64,000 nucleotides of DNA. Source: Escherichia ruysiae. GTDB lineage: Bacteria; Pseudomonadota; Gammaproteobacteria; Enterobacterales; Enterobacteriaceae. The position numbers and the translations under genes are program-made. Below the pieces are notes generated by a model. The model was given only the letters and a program-made list of their open reading frames with translations. It was not told where the DNA came from and did not search any database. Positions 33,329 to 42,485 of the stretch are shown here, in pieces (position 1 is the first letter of the stretch; the number at the start of each line of letters is the position of its first letter). Location of the stretch: assembly GCF_902498915.1 (NCBI RefSeq), contig NZ_CABVLQ010000001.1. One strand, given 5' to 3'.

Positions 33329-33356
33329 GCCGGGGAGATTTGATTTTCTCCCCGGC
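33329..33356. terminator. Bidirectional terminator between symE copy 4 and rhs immunity
   Basis: Perfect GCCGGGGAGA / TCTCCCCGGC stem with an 8-base loop, flanked by an A tract on the left and ATTTAAAT on the right. Confidence 0.85.
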
Positions 33357-33364
33357 CATTTAAA

Positions 33365-33796
33365 TTATGAATATTTTATTTCAGAAAATATTTTCCCAAT
33401 TTCCTTTACATATTTCTTAGAACCGGGAATCCGAATTTTTGTCACATAATCAAGCAAATCGTTCGGTCTTTTCGATAATAAATAATACTCTATCAGATGA
33501 CCAATAGGGAAGTTTATCTTAGGCGCTTGATTGATGATATTATCTTTCCCACCATTAGCCTCTGTATAAGTAACTTGTTTTTTTACAATGTAACTTATTG
33601 AATCTGACCTGCAATTTGATATAACCCAATGCAAATCATCAAAAGACATCGAGGCATATTCCAACCATTTTTCCATAAGGTTAACAACAACATCATAAAC
33701 CTTTGATTTTCTATCTATCTTTTCTGAAAGAGACTTATCCAAGTCATTAAGAAAATCAACATAAATATCAGATTGCATAAATTCAGCCAGTCTCAT
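33365..33796 (-). CDS. Predicted immunity protein of the full-length Rhs effector
   Basis: A 143-residue protein starting MRLAEFMQSDIY one base after the rhs stop (TAA-A-ATG). An earlier in-frame ATG inside rhs is rejected because the coupled start is the usual rhs arrangement. Helical, soluble, no export signal, fitting a partner for a cytosol-acting nuclease. Family not recognised. Confidence 0.72.
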   Translation of the reverse strand: MRLAEFMQSDIYVDFLNDLDKSLSEKIDRKSKVYDVVVNLMEKWLEYASMSFDDLHWVISNCRSDSISYIVKKQVTYTEANGGKDNIINQAPKINFPIGHLIEYYLLSKRPNDLLDYVTKIRIPGSKKYVKEIGKIFSEIKYS

Positions 33797-33797
33797 T

Positions 33798-36700
33798 TTA
33801 AAACCCCTTATAGTTTCCAATGTCTTGTAGTATTTCAAGTAACGTACTACCTGGATGTCTATAGGGATCTTTAGCTGCATGTTCCCAGGGCGTCACTTTC
33901 TCAAGGTTATATGGAATATCAACATGCTTACCATCGCGTTGAGGCCAATGACGATGGTTTAGTTCTAGCGATACGTTTCTTATTCTTTCTGTACCTGTTT
34001 TAAAATGGAATTCTTTAACTCGAATTCTTGGAGCAAGACCAAAACGCATTCTTAACATATTCACGGATGAATACATGCCTTTTGGCGCTGCTTTAGCTTC
34101 TGCTTTCCAGTAATCACGTCTGGCCGAACTCCAGCATTTAAGTCCTAACGGGTCAATCCACCCCAGCGGATTCGGCGCGTATTGGTATAAGTTTAGCCCA
34201 CCCGCCAACCCTATCGGGTCCGGCTGCGTAAACCGCCCGACATCCGGATCATAGTACCTGTGCAGATTGTAGTGCAGCCCCGTTTCCCTGTCGAGGTACT
34301 GTCCCTGGTAGCGCAGGCTCTGCTCCACCCCGCCGTGATCCTTCTCCTGTATTGTGTTTCCCCAGACCTGGTATCCCGTCTCCCACACGATTTTCCCGTC
34401 GCTGTCCGTCAGCTCTTCCGGCGCGCCGTTCACATCCGTGTGAAAATACAGTACCCGGGCCGGTTCCCCTTTGCCCGCCTTATCCACCCGCGCCAGCGGT
34501 TCATAACTCCCCGGGGCACTGTAAATATACAGGCTGCTGCTCCCTTCCGGCCTGCTCTCCTGCGCCAGCCGCATCCCGTCCCATAAAAATTTTGTCCGGT
34601 TGTACGCTTTACCGTCATGGCTGATATGCTGTTTTTCCGTCCGCCTCCCCAGCGCATCGTACACATACCGGTATGTCCCCCGCGCTGTCCTCGCCTCCAC
34701 CATCCGGTGCTCCGCATCATAGCGGTAACTCTGCGTTCCGCTCCGGCCCTGCTTTTCCACCATCCGGCCATATTCGTCATAACGGTAGTGCACACCACGG
34801 TAAGACATCAGCCGGCTGAACGGCACCACGCTGTTTTCTGCCGTGGCCCTTTCCCCCGCACGCCGGTCCAGCAGGTTTCCCGCTGCGTCGTACTGCCAGC
34901 TCGCCAGATACCCCTCATCCTCCAGGCGGCACGCCGTGATGCGCCCCGTGCTGTCGTAAAAGTAATCCGTTTCGCCCCGCCGGCTGTGCCGTGTCTTCAG
35001 CAGTTCGTCCTGACCGTTGTAGCTGTACTGCCGGTCCGTGAACGTCTCCGGCACCACCCCGCGCATTCCGCTGCAGGTCTCCTTACGTTTCAGCCGCCCG
35101 GCAGGGTCATAAAGCTGCCGCGTGCTCAGCCGCCCCTGGCTTCTGAGTACCTCCCGGTGCAGGCTGTCACGCGTGAACTCGCTGATGACTTCCCGGTCCA
35201 GATTTATCTGCTGGAGATGACCGCTGCCGTAGTACAGATGCCGCTGCGTTCTGCCGTCCGGAAACGTGGTGGCAGTCCGGTTGCCCAGTTCGTCGTACCG
35301 GTGGGTCAGGACGCCCTGCGCCGTCTCCTCGCTCAGCATCCGGCCTGGTCTGTCGTAACTGAAGCGGATTATCTCCGGCGCGCCGGTTTCGTCTGCGTCG
35401 TGCCGCCGGCAGCGGATTTCCAGCAGCTGGTCTGCCGCGTCATAAACGTATTCCGTGCGGGTTTCTGCCGTCTCCTTTGCGGTGAGCCGGCCCGCTGCAT
35501 CACGCATCAGCCGGTGGCGGATTTCACCGCCCTGGTCGCCCGTGAACACCACCTCCGTGACCGCGTTCAGCGCGTTGTAACGGTACGCCTGACGGCAGCC
35601 GTCCGGATTTATCTGCTCCGCCAGACGGTCCAGCACATCGTGGCGGAACCGGTAGCTTTCTCCGTTCTCGTTTGTCAGCGTGACCAGACGCCCGTAGGCG
35701 TCGTACCCGAACCCCGTCCTGCGCCCCGCCGCGTCCGTGCGGATGCGCACCCGCCCCTGCCCGTCGCGCTGCCAGCGCGTTATCTGCCCTGCCGGGCTGG
35801 TGTATTTCACCAGCCTGCCCGCCGCATCCGGCTGGTAACGCGCCGTGCGACCGTCCGCCAGTATCACCTCCACCAGGTGACCGCTGTCGTCATACCCGTA
35901 GCGCGTGCTGTGGCTCTGCGCGTCTGTCATCCGTATCAGCCGCGTGCGTTCATCATAGAACCAGGCCGTCTGCGAGCCGGAGCAGTCCGTGTGCCGCATC
36001 AGCTGCCCGTCTTCGTTCCACTGAAGGTATTTATTTCCCCCGCGTGCGTCGGTTATCTGCACCACCTGGCCGTGGCGGTCATACTGATACCGGGTGCTCT
36101 GTTGCAGCGGGTCGGTCACGGCAAGAAGATTGCCGCATTCATCGTACTCACAGCGCCAGCTGTTGCCCCCCGCATCCACCTCCGTCTCCGGTTCGTGCCA
36201 CACCGGGTGCCACTGCGTCTGCGACACCCGCCCCATTGGGTCGTGCGTCTCCGTGATATGCCCCTGACGGTCATACACATAGCGCCATCTGCCGCCCTGA
36301 GCATCGGTCATCCCCAGCAGCAGCCGTTCTTCGTCGCTCCAGCGGAACGTCATCACCTGCCCGGCCTCGTCCCGGTACGCCGTCACCTGGTTCTGCGCAT
36401 CCCACTGATGATAACGCGTGCGCCCCAGACCGTCCGTCACGCACAGCCTGCGCGCCGCCAAGTTCCACGCCAGCCGGTACTGTTCACCGCTGTCCGTGTG
36501 GTGCCCCGTCACCCGCCACGCTGCGTCATCCGGACCGTCATACCAGCCCCACTGATAATAATATCCCTCGCCGCCCGGCTGGCGGTGCAGGGTCATGCAG
36601 TGATTATCGTTGTAGGCAAACTCGCGCAGCAGGTGGCCGGTACTGTCGTACACGCCGGTCAGCTGCCCGGCGGCGTCATAACTGTAACGACGCAGCAGTA

Positions 36701-38450
36701 AAGGTGCAGTATCAGGGAAATGCTGATAAATCTGCGTCACCCGACGGGGATGCGCCGCCAGGTCGTAATGCAGACGGATGCACGGACGCCGCTGTTCACC
36801 ACTGATTTGCGTGATGCGCCCCAGCTCGTCGTGGTACAGATTCAGACAGTTGCTGTTACGGTCGCCCAGCATTTTCAGCCGCTGGCGCTGCGGGTGATGC
36901 GGGTCGGCTTCAAACAGAAAAAACTGTCCATCATCGCTGCTGATAAGCCAGTGCCCCTGCTCACCACGCCGTACTGCCAGTCCTTCACCGGGACTGTAAA
37001 ACCCGCTCCCCGGCAGCACGGCTTCCATATCCAGGCGTCGCCCCATACCCGACACAAAGGTCATGCAGTTTTCGTCCGCGTTACCCGGTGTGCGCTCGAG
37101 GCTCACTTCATACATCACACTCCAGCCCTGACCGAACATCCCATCCGTGCGCTCGTCACGACTGCTGTACACACGCTGCCAGTCCAGCGGAAAGTGACCC
37201 GGCAGGCTGAAGTCGAAATCGTCGTCATCCGCCAGATATTTGGCTCCGGTGGCGGCGTTGACCGGATGTGGAAGGGCGCTGATGGCCTTCTGTGTTATCA
37301 TGCTCATCCCGACACCGGCAGCAAAACAGGCGATTTTAGAAAGCATTTTGCCCGGGCGGAGAAACATCAGCGCCACGGTTGCCACCAGGGTTATCTGCGA
37401 CCTGCCGCTTCTGATATCCCTGACCACCAGTAACGGCCCCCCAATGCGGACATCCGGTGACACAAACGCCCCGTCCCCCGGCTCATTCACCACCCGGGCC
37501 TCACAGGTACAGCGTGCCCCGCTGCGTGCCGCCGGCTGGCTGTTGATACGCACATCCCGAGCGCCTTCCGCGATATACTCCGCCGCTGGCGGTTCGTCAT
37601 CATCTCTGAACAGATTGCTGATACTGCCAATAACCGCATTCACGCCCTGAAAGGCGGTTTCCAGCATACCGTCCGGACTGAACAGGTTAAGGACCGTTCC
37701 CGCAGGGTCATCCAGAAAGGCGGCTTTTTTTTGTGCGAGTAACTGAGTCAGTGAGGAGGGATGTTTATGGCAGTCGATTTTATCGTCAGGGGTCGGGGTG
37801 GAGCCCGGAGCCGCACTGGCCACAGTGGGCTGCCACAGTTCCGACACAAAATGTGTCACGCCATCCACCAGCTCAGCACGCCCTTCTTCCGTACTGAGCT
37901 GGCCGGACAGCGCCCGGGACATCAGCACAGGTCCTGTCACCGGGTTAACCGCCAGGGCTATGGCCCCCGCCATTTCCAGATATTCCCCGGCCACATCCCG
38001 GAATGTTCTGGCGTCCTCCTGACGCTGCGCTTCTTCCTGTTCCGCCTTCGCCTGCGCTTCCTGCGCCTCAATCTCCTGCCGCGATACCGCAGTGGCTGCT
38101 GCCCGCGCGGCAGGTTTGCTGTTGATCAATGTGTCACCAGAGCCGGTGAGGATGTAACCTTCAGTCTGAGGCGGGAACAACATATCAGCGAGGGCAGAAC
38201 AGGCTTCGCTGACCGTTTCTGTCACGCCGGTGTACACCATCGCCACCCCCGCCACAAAACCGATCAGCACGACGGCCGTGCACCCCAGCGTCACCCCCGC
38301 TGACGCTGCCAGCACCGTGGCAGCCCCGACAATGAGGGCATCAATAACGACATTTGCCGCCACTTCCAGCACAGCCCCCAGCACATCTGCCATAAACGAC
38401 GTATGCAGCAGGGCATCCCCCTGCCTTGCCGCCCAGAATGCCTCTTCCAT
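33798..38450 (-). CDS. T6SS effector: PAAR-like Rhs protein with HNH-type nuclease tip
   Basis: A 1,550-residue Rhs effector. The N terminus has a prePAAR-like motif (AARQGDALLHTSFMADVLG), hydrophobic helices at about 22-85, then PAAR-like stretches (GYILTGSGDTLINSKPAARA and VRINSQPAARSGARC). The long YD-repeat cage follows (for example RYQYDRHGQVVQITDARGG) and ends at the DPIGLAGG...DPLGL junction near residue 1437. The last 113 residues carry LELNHRHWPQRDG, then NLEKVTPWEHAAKDPYRH, an H-N-H pattern of endonuclease VII type. EagR and VgrG precede it, the standard loading set. The tip lies directly beside the orphan array. Confidence 0.92.
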   Translation of the reverse strand: MEEAFWAARQGDALLHTSFMADVLGAVLEVAANVVIDALIVGAATVLAASAGVTLGCTAVVLIGFVAGVAMVYTGVTETVSEACSALADMLFPPQTEGYILTGSGDTLINSKPAARAAATAVSRQEIEAQEAQAKAEQEEAQRQEDARTFRDVAGEYLEMAGAIALAVNPVTGPVLMSRALSGQLSTEEGRAELVDGVTHFVSELWQPTVASAAPGSTPTPDDKIDCHKHPSSLTQLLAQKKAAFLDDPAGTVLNLFSPDGMLETAFQGVNAVIGSISNLFRDDDEPPAAEYIAEGARDVRINSQPAARSGARCTCEARVVNEPGDGAFVSPDVRIGGPLLVVRDIRSGRSQITLVATVALMFLRPGKMLSKIACFAAGVGMSMITQKAISALPHPVNAATGAKYLADDDDFDFSLPGHFPLDWQRVYSSRDERTDGMFGQGWSVMYEVSLERTPGNADENCMTFVSGMGRRLDMEAVLPGSGFYSPGEGLAVRRGEQGHWLISSDDGQFFLFEADPHHPQRQRLKMLGDRNSNCLNLYHDELGRITQISGEQRRPCIRLHYDLAAHPRRVTQIYQHFPDTAPLLLRRYSYDAAGQLTGVYDSTGHLLREFAYNDNHCMTLHRQPGGEGYYYQWGWYDGPDDAAWRVTGHHTDSGEQYRLAWNLAARRLCVTDGLGRTRYHQWDAQNQVTAYRDEAGQVMTFRWSDEERLLLGMTDAQGGRWRYVYDRQGHITETHDPMGRVSQTQWHPVWHEPETEVDAGGNSWRCEYDECGNLLAVTDPLQQSTRYQYDRHGQVVQITDARGGNKYLQWNEDGQLMRHTDCSGSQTAWFYDERTRLIRMTDAQSHSTRYGYDDSGHLVEVILADGRTARYQPDAAGRLVKYTSPAGQITRWQRDGQGRVRIRTDAAGRRTGFGYDAYGRLVTLTNENGESYRFRHDVLDRLAEQINPDGCRQAYRYNALNAVTEVVFTGDQGGEIRHRLMRDAAGRLTAKETAETRTEYVYDAADQLLEIRCRRHDADETGAPEIIRFSYDRPGRMLSEETAQGVLTHRYDELGNRTATTFPDGRTQRHLYYGSGHLQQINLDREVISEFTRDSLHREVLRSQGRLSTRQLYDPAGRLKRKETCSGMRGVVPETFTDRQYSYNGQDELLKTRHSRRGETDYFYDSTGRITACRLEDEGYLASWQYDAAGNLLDRRAGERATAENSVVPFSRLMSYRGVHYRYDEYGRMVEKQGRSGTQSYRYDAEHRMVEARTARGTYRYVYDALGRRTEKQHISHDGKAYNRTKFLWDGMRLAQESRPEGSSSLYIYSAPGSYEPLARVDKAGKGEPARVLYFHTDVNGAPEELTDSDGKIVWETGYQVWGNTIQEKDHGGVEQSLRYQGQYLDRETGLHYNLHRYYDPDVGRFTQPDPIGLAGGLNLYQYAPNPLGWIDPLGLKCWSSARRDYWKAEAKAAPKGMYSSVNMLRMRFGLAPRIRVKEFHFKTGTERIRNVSLELNHRHWPQRDGKHVDIPYNLEKVTPWEHAAKDPYRHPGSTLLEILQDIGNYKGF

Positions 38451-38468
38451 GTCCCGTTCCCTGTGTGA

Positions 38469-38921
38469 TTAATTCGTCCTGGCTTCCTGCCGCATCCTGA
38501 AGCGCAGATTCTTTTTAATTTCAGCCCAGCGCGTCATGTCTGCCGGGGTCAGCGGTGTGGTTCTGGCGTAGGTGAAGGCCATCATGACCCGCTCACCCGG
38601 CAATACAAATGCCACCTGACACTGGTACACCTGCTCGTTACCCCGGAGAAACTGACTCTGTATCTCCAGCCCTTCTTCGCCGTCATTAATCCCCACCCGG
38701 GTCACCTGCACGGGCGTGTAGTGCAGCTCCTTAACCTGCTTTTCCAGTTTTTTCATCTGCTGTTCAACCTGAGAGGCTAATTCGTCTCCCTCCTGCATCT
38801 GGCCCCGGCTGATAATTAATGCGGCATCGGGATCACTGAGGCGCAGCATATTAATGGTACTGTCCTGAGATATATTGCCGTCGAAAGACAGAACGGCTTC
38901 ATTTACATAATATTCCGTCAT
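38469..38921 (-). CDS. EagR-type chaperone (DUF1795/DcrB fold)
   Basis: A 150-residue protein with the DUF1795 pattern (YVNEAVLSFDGNISQDSTIN, RFRMRQEA ending). EagR chaperones shield the N-terminal membrane helices of PAAR/Rhs effectors and help mount them on VgrG. It lies 18 bases upstream of rhs on the same strand, so it is the dedicated chaperone for that effector. Confidence 0.88.
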   Translation of the reverse strand: MTEYYVNEAVLSFDGNISQDSTINMLRLSDPDAALIISRGQMQEGDELASQVEQQMKKLEKQVKELHYTPVQVTRVGINDGEEGLEIQSQFLRGNEQVYQCQVAFVLPGERVMMAFTYARTTPLTPADMTRWAEIKKNLRFRMRQEARTN

Positions 38922-38967
38922 AATGGAAAGAGTCCCTTTGAATAAAATATTTAATAATGGTTGTGAT

Positions 38968-41214
38968 TTATTTTTCAGTCATGAAGGTGATATCTATCGC
39001 CGTCTGAAGAGTAGTTTTCTCTAATGTGCCAGGCGGCGATATATCTGCCTTTCTGTCATTCATGTTTAAATCAAGCTGCCCTGATTGTGTATTTATTTTT
39101 CCGTTCTCTGTTGCAGTAATATTAAAGTTCTTACAGGTTATATTAAATATTCCGTCACTGGTCATTTGTAGGATAGTTTCTCCGCAGCTAAGAATAATGG
39201 AATCTCCCGCTGCAAAGCGTAAATTCTGTACGGTCTGAATTGTTTTATCTCCTCCGGCAAGGGAAGTATCATCCGTCTGAACTGTAAGAGAACGTTTCTC
39301 ACCAATAATCGCTGTTTCTGTTTTATCAATAACTTTAAGTCGATTATTCCCCACCCAGTGGCTTTCATTATTATTTACTTCAATGCGCTGATCTTTCTCG
39401 GCATGCAACCAGACCTCTTCCCCACCAGGTTTATCCTCAAAACGCAGGGCGTTGGCATTCGTCGGCCCCCCACCAATTGTGTGGCTGTAAAACCCACTTT
39501 GCGTCGCTGCACCAGGCAATCCCCACGGCGGCATCGTGTCCTGGTTGTATGTCCGCCCCACGATGATGGGTAAATCCGGGTCACCATTTTTGAAATCCAC
39601 CAGCACTTCCTGGCCAATACGCGGGATCTGGATCATGCCGAATCCTTTTCCCGCCCACGGATAGCTAACACGGACCCAGCAGGAGCTGTTTTCGTCATTG
39701 TTACCATAACGATCCCAGCCAAACTGCACCTTCACCCGGCCATATTTATCCGTCCAGATCTCCTGCCCCGCCGGACCGGTGACGATGGCGCTCTGCGGGC
39801 CTTTGGTATGGGGTTTGCTCAGGGTTCGCTGTGGGCGGTAGACTTCACTGGTAGGGTGCAGTTCGAACGTGGTGACATAGGTAAAATGCTGGTCCTGGCC
39901 GCTGTACTGCGCATTGTCCCGTAAAAACAGTGTGGTCTGCACCAGCAGATATTCCTGGTTGACCTCCGCCGTCGGATGATTCATCAACGTAAAGGTGTAA
40001 CCAGTCATGAGGGTGCGGATATTCCCCGCCCCTCCAACCCGGCTGCCAGGGCTGCGCTGCGCTTCCATACGAATGCGCGTCAGCATCTCGCCTTCCCCCA
40101 TAGTGAAGTAATCACCAGGCCATTCGTAATGCTCATATTCAGCATGACCGGTATCACGCGGATTAGCCACGGTACTTTTCAGCAGTGAACGCGGCTTCAT
40201 AAAATCAAAATCGTCCAGCACCCACTTTCCAGTACGCAGCCTCTCACTGGCCGTAATGGTGTGGATAAATTCCTTATCGAGCTTCAGTCCTTCCTGGTGC
40301 CACTCTACCAGCGGCGAGTCCGGGCACGTTTTATGACCATTGATGGCATCAGCCAGTACCAGCGTGTGGCTGTTCTCGCTGTGCTCAAACCACCAGTAGA
40401 TACCCCATTCCTGCATCAGGCGCTGGATGAAATCAAAATCGGTTTCACCATACTGCACCTGCCAGGCGCGGGGGGGATAATTTTCCACCAGCCGTTTTTC
40501 CACCGGAAAAGAATATTCAGCCAGGACTTCATCGAGAATCTCCACCACGGTTTTGTTCTGGAAGGCTTTGTAGTCGCTGGTGTGGGTCAGCAGCTTCAAC
40601 CACGGTTCAATGCGCAATTCATACGTGACTGAGCGCCCCTCGTGACCGACTACCCTCGCAGCCGTCACCAGCCCGCTGATATGCCGTTTGCCACCACCGT
40701 CCAGTTCGATATTGACACACATGTCTTTGCCCACCATCGGTTTGAGCGGCAGATTGGCAGCAGGGGAGACATATCCGAGGTTCAGGGTGTCAGGCGTTTT
40801 AAGCTGTACTGTATAGGAAAACAGATTCCCAAGCCCTTCCGAACCATTCATACCTGCAAACAGCAGAATCTGCGCCGGCACCGCACTACCACTTACTGTG
40901 ACGTTATGCGCCCCCGAACCAGCGGCAGCAAGCGATGCCGCCGCATCCTGAGCTGCACCAGCCATATCCGAGATCCCTGACGCGGCGGCGGCGGCCTGCG
41001 CAGCAGCTACTGCAGCTTTAACCAGTCCTGACGGTTCTGGAAGCGCACCAAATAGATCTGCAACTGCCTGTTCTGCCATCTGTTCGGCTGCATCAGCTAC
41101 ATCGGTTGCGGCTGAACTTGCGCTTATAGCACTACTTTCTCCGGCTATCGGTGGCGTGGAGATAGCTGGCCCACCGTTACTGCCAGATTTATTACCCGCA
41201 GATACAAAACTCAT
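38968..41214 (-). CDS. vgrG: T6SS spike protein VgrG with Ala/Ser-rich N-terminal extension
   Basis: A 748-residue VgrG. The gp27/gp5-like core includes YETDFDFIQRLMQEWGIYWW-type sequence, SSCWVRVSYPWAGKGFG and the GRVKVQFGWDRYG motif; a DUF2345-like beta-helix tail follows from about 600. Unusually, about 110 residues rich in Ala, Ser and Gly precede the core (from MSFVSAGNKSGSNGG to AAASLAAAGSG). It precedes eagR-rhs and follows the metalloprotease pair, so it probably carries the Rhs protein and perhaps that enzyme. Confidence 0.93.
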   Translation of the reverse strand: MSFVSAGNKSGSNGGPAISTPPIAGESSAISASSAATDVADAAEQMAEQAVADLFGALPEPSGLVKAAVAAAQAAAAASGISDMAGAAQDAAASLAAAGSGAHNVTVSGSAVPAQILLFAGMNGSEGLGNLFSYTVQLKTPDTLNLGYVSPAANLPLKPMVGKDMCVNIELDGGGKRHISGLVTAARVVGHEGRSVTYELRIEPWLKLLTHTSDYKAFQNKTVVEILDEVLAEYSFPVEKRLVENYPPRAWQVQYGETDFDFIQRLMQEWGIYWWFEHSENSHTLVLADAINGHKTCPDSPLVEWHQEGLKLDKEFIHTITASERLRTGKWVLDDFDFMKPRSLLKSTVANPRDTGHAEYEHYEWPGDYFTMGEGEMLTRIRMEAQRSPGSRVGGAGNIRTLMTGYTFTLMNHPTAEVNQEYLLVQTTLFLRDNAQYSGQDQHFTYVTTFELHPTSEVYRPQRTLSKPHTKGPQSAIVTGPAGQEIWTDKYGRVKVQFGWDRYGNNDENSSCWVRVSYPWAGKGFGMIQIPRIGQEVLVDFKNGDPDLPIIVGRTYNQDTMPPWGLPGAATQSGFYSHTIGGGPTNANALRFEDKPGGEEVWLHAEKDQRIEVNNNESHWVGNNRLKVIDKTETAIIGEKRSLTVQTDDTSLAGGDKTIQTVQNLRFAAGDSIILSCGETILQMTSDGIFNITCKNFNITATENGKINTQSGQLDLNMNDRKADISPPGTLEKTTLQTAIDITFMTEK

Positions 41215-41238
41215 GATATTTATTCCTTTAATATCGGA

Positions 41239-41610
41239 TTAGAATTTAGCGCCCGGCGACCAGAAAAAATAAGAAATAACCCGCCACTGTCCATCTTTAT
41301 AATGAAAAAAACATGTAAGATTTAAATCCTGCCGCAAATGCCAAAACATTTCTTTGATGGAGATATTTTTGAATTCAGGATTTGTTGAGCGATAGGTATT
41401 TTCAATTTCGATATAATACTCGCCGACAAGTTTATAACGAGGCTTTATAAATTCATGCTCTGGCTTACCATAGTTATTTAATAAAACATTCTCTTCAACT
41501 CCATTATACACACCACTCGCATTCAGATAAGCATGTTCAGGGATATCAGACATGCTATTTTTCGCCCCACCCACTATCAAAAAAATAATCACAGCGTATA
41601 TTAGCTTCAT
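41239..41610 (-). CDS. Small secreted protein, candidate immunity to the metalloprotease
   Basis: A 123-residue protein with a signal-like N terminus (MKLIYAVIIFLIVGGAKNS), so periplasmic or membrane-anchored. It overlaps the metalloprotease gene by 4 bases (ATGA) and lies downstream of it, the typical effector-immunity order. The mature part (YKLVGEYYIEIENTYRS, LNLTCFFHYKDGQWRVISYF) is not a family I recognise. Confidence 0.6.
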   Translation of the reverse strand: MKLIYAVIIFLIVGGAKNSMSDIPEHAYLNASGVYNGVEENVLLNNYGKPEHEFIKPRYKLVGEYYIEIENTYRSTNPEFKNISIKEMFWHLRQDLNLTCFFHYKDGQWRVISYFFWSPGAKF

Positions 41611-42341
41611 TTTTTTACGCTTTTCACAAAAAATTCAGAACCCGGAACCATTCTATTTAACCGCTCAATGACATTTTCCATATAACGAGAGCGCAGTTCC
41701 ATACCAATATTCATTAACGCACTGGCGTCGCCGGAGAATGGTGTAGTTGCTTTATCTGCATCGTCACTATAGTATTCATCAGTAAGATATCCAATAATAT
41801 GCCCAAGCTCGTGAGACAGCCCTATTTGCTCATGGCAAACTTTTGATGAGCCAAGACATTTAGCTGCTGCAACTATATCTTTAGAGTCAAATTCAACGTA
41901 TCGACTATTCCAGACAATGTTACTCTGACGAAAGCTATTTGGATCATCATTATCAATTTTAAACACTACTACATCCCAATACCCATGACGATCAGTCTGA
42001 ATTATTTCTATTGTGAAGGGTAAGTCCTTACCATTAAACTTACTAACAAACTCAGACTTCCCAGAAACGGATAAAAAAACCTTATTATTCCATGTTTGAT
42101 TAATGACAAAAATAACCTTCCCATGAAAGGCATTTTTCTCCATATCTGTCCAATCAGTTTTTGCATCCCATCTTTTTATCCAATTATATTTCCATCTCAG
42201 CAATAATGAGATTGCACCATTTTCACGGTCAATTCTTAAATCGCCCCAGGCATCATTGTCCCTGATATATCGTTTATCCAGCATTAAGTCGTCATAAGCA
42301 TCATATGCCTGCTGAATAGCCTCATCATGAGAGTTACCCAT
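41607..42341 (-). CDS. HExxH metalloprotease-like protein, candidate T6SS effector
   Basis: A 244-residue protein from the ATG that follows GGAGG (a GTG two codons earlier is the alternative). A zinc-protease motif LSHELGHIIGYLTDEY is near residue 177, and about 25 residues on comes SALMNIGMELRSRY, which reads like a metzincin Met-turn. No signal peptide, as for cargo delivered by T6SS. Position next to vgrG and the overlapping partner gene support an effector role. The substrate is unknown; a housekeeping peptidase is unlikely here. Confidence 0.65.
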   Translation of the reverse strand: MGNSHDEAIQQAYDAYDDLMLDKRYIRDNDAWGDLRIDRENGAISLLLRWKYNWIKRWDAKTDWTDMEKNAFHGKVIFVINQTWNNKVFLSVSGKSEFVSKFNGKDLPFTIEIIQTDRHGYWDVVVFKIDNDDPNSFRQSNIVWNSRYVEFDSKDIVAAAKCLGSSKVCHEQIGLSHELGHIIGYLTDEYYSDDADKATTPFSGDASALMNIGMELRSRYMENVIERLNRMVPGSEFFVKSVKK

Positions 42342-42485
42342 GTTCACCTCCGTATATTGCTATATATCCAATAAACCTGAAGATGCTTGCTTATCCACCA
42401 ACGCAGACGGGACCAGGGATAGCCTGAAGATAGCAATCAACTTGAATTTCATGGGTATATTTGTTTCCCATCTACACGTTTATCG

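Larger units (their letters stand above)
27181..33356. mobile_element. Copy 2 of the Rhs-associated recombinase/primase module
   Basis: Second direct copy, with the same gene order and orientation as copy 1 and the long symE form at its end. Differences are scattered substitutions and a few indels in the GC-rich part, yet whole blocks are identical: the recombinase 5' end through the spacer and the primase 3' end, and the primase 5' end with its control region. It directly precedes the immunity gene of the full-length rhs gene. Confidence 0.7.

Noticed and set aside
17729..33356. CRISPR array or tRNA-anchored prophage as an explanation of the repeats
   Set aside because: Repeats are two long gene-sized copies, not short spaced units. 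No tRNA gene, phage structural gene or lysis gene is visible in the region.
34617..36701. A 694-codon open frame on the plus strand opposite rhs
   Set aside because: It is the antisense of the GC-rich YD-repeat region. It is rich in Arg, Pro, His and Val in repeat-driven patterns, has no ribosome-binding support and matches no family; it is a shadow of rhs.
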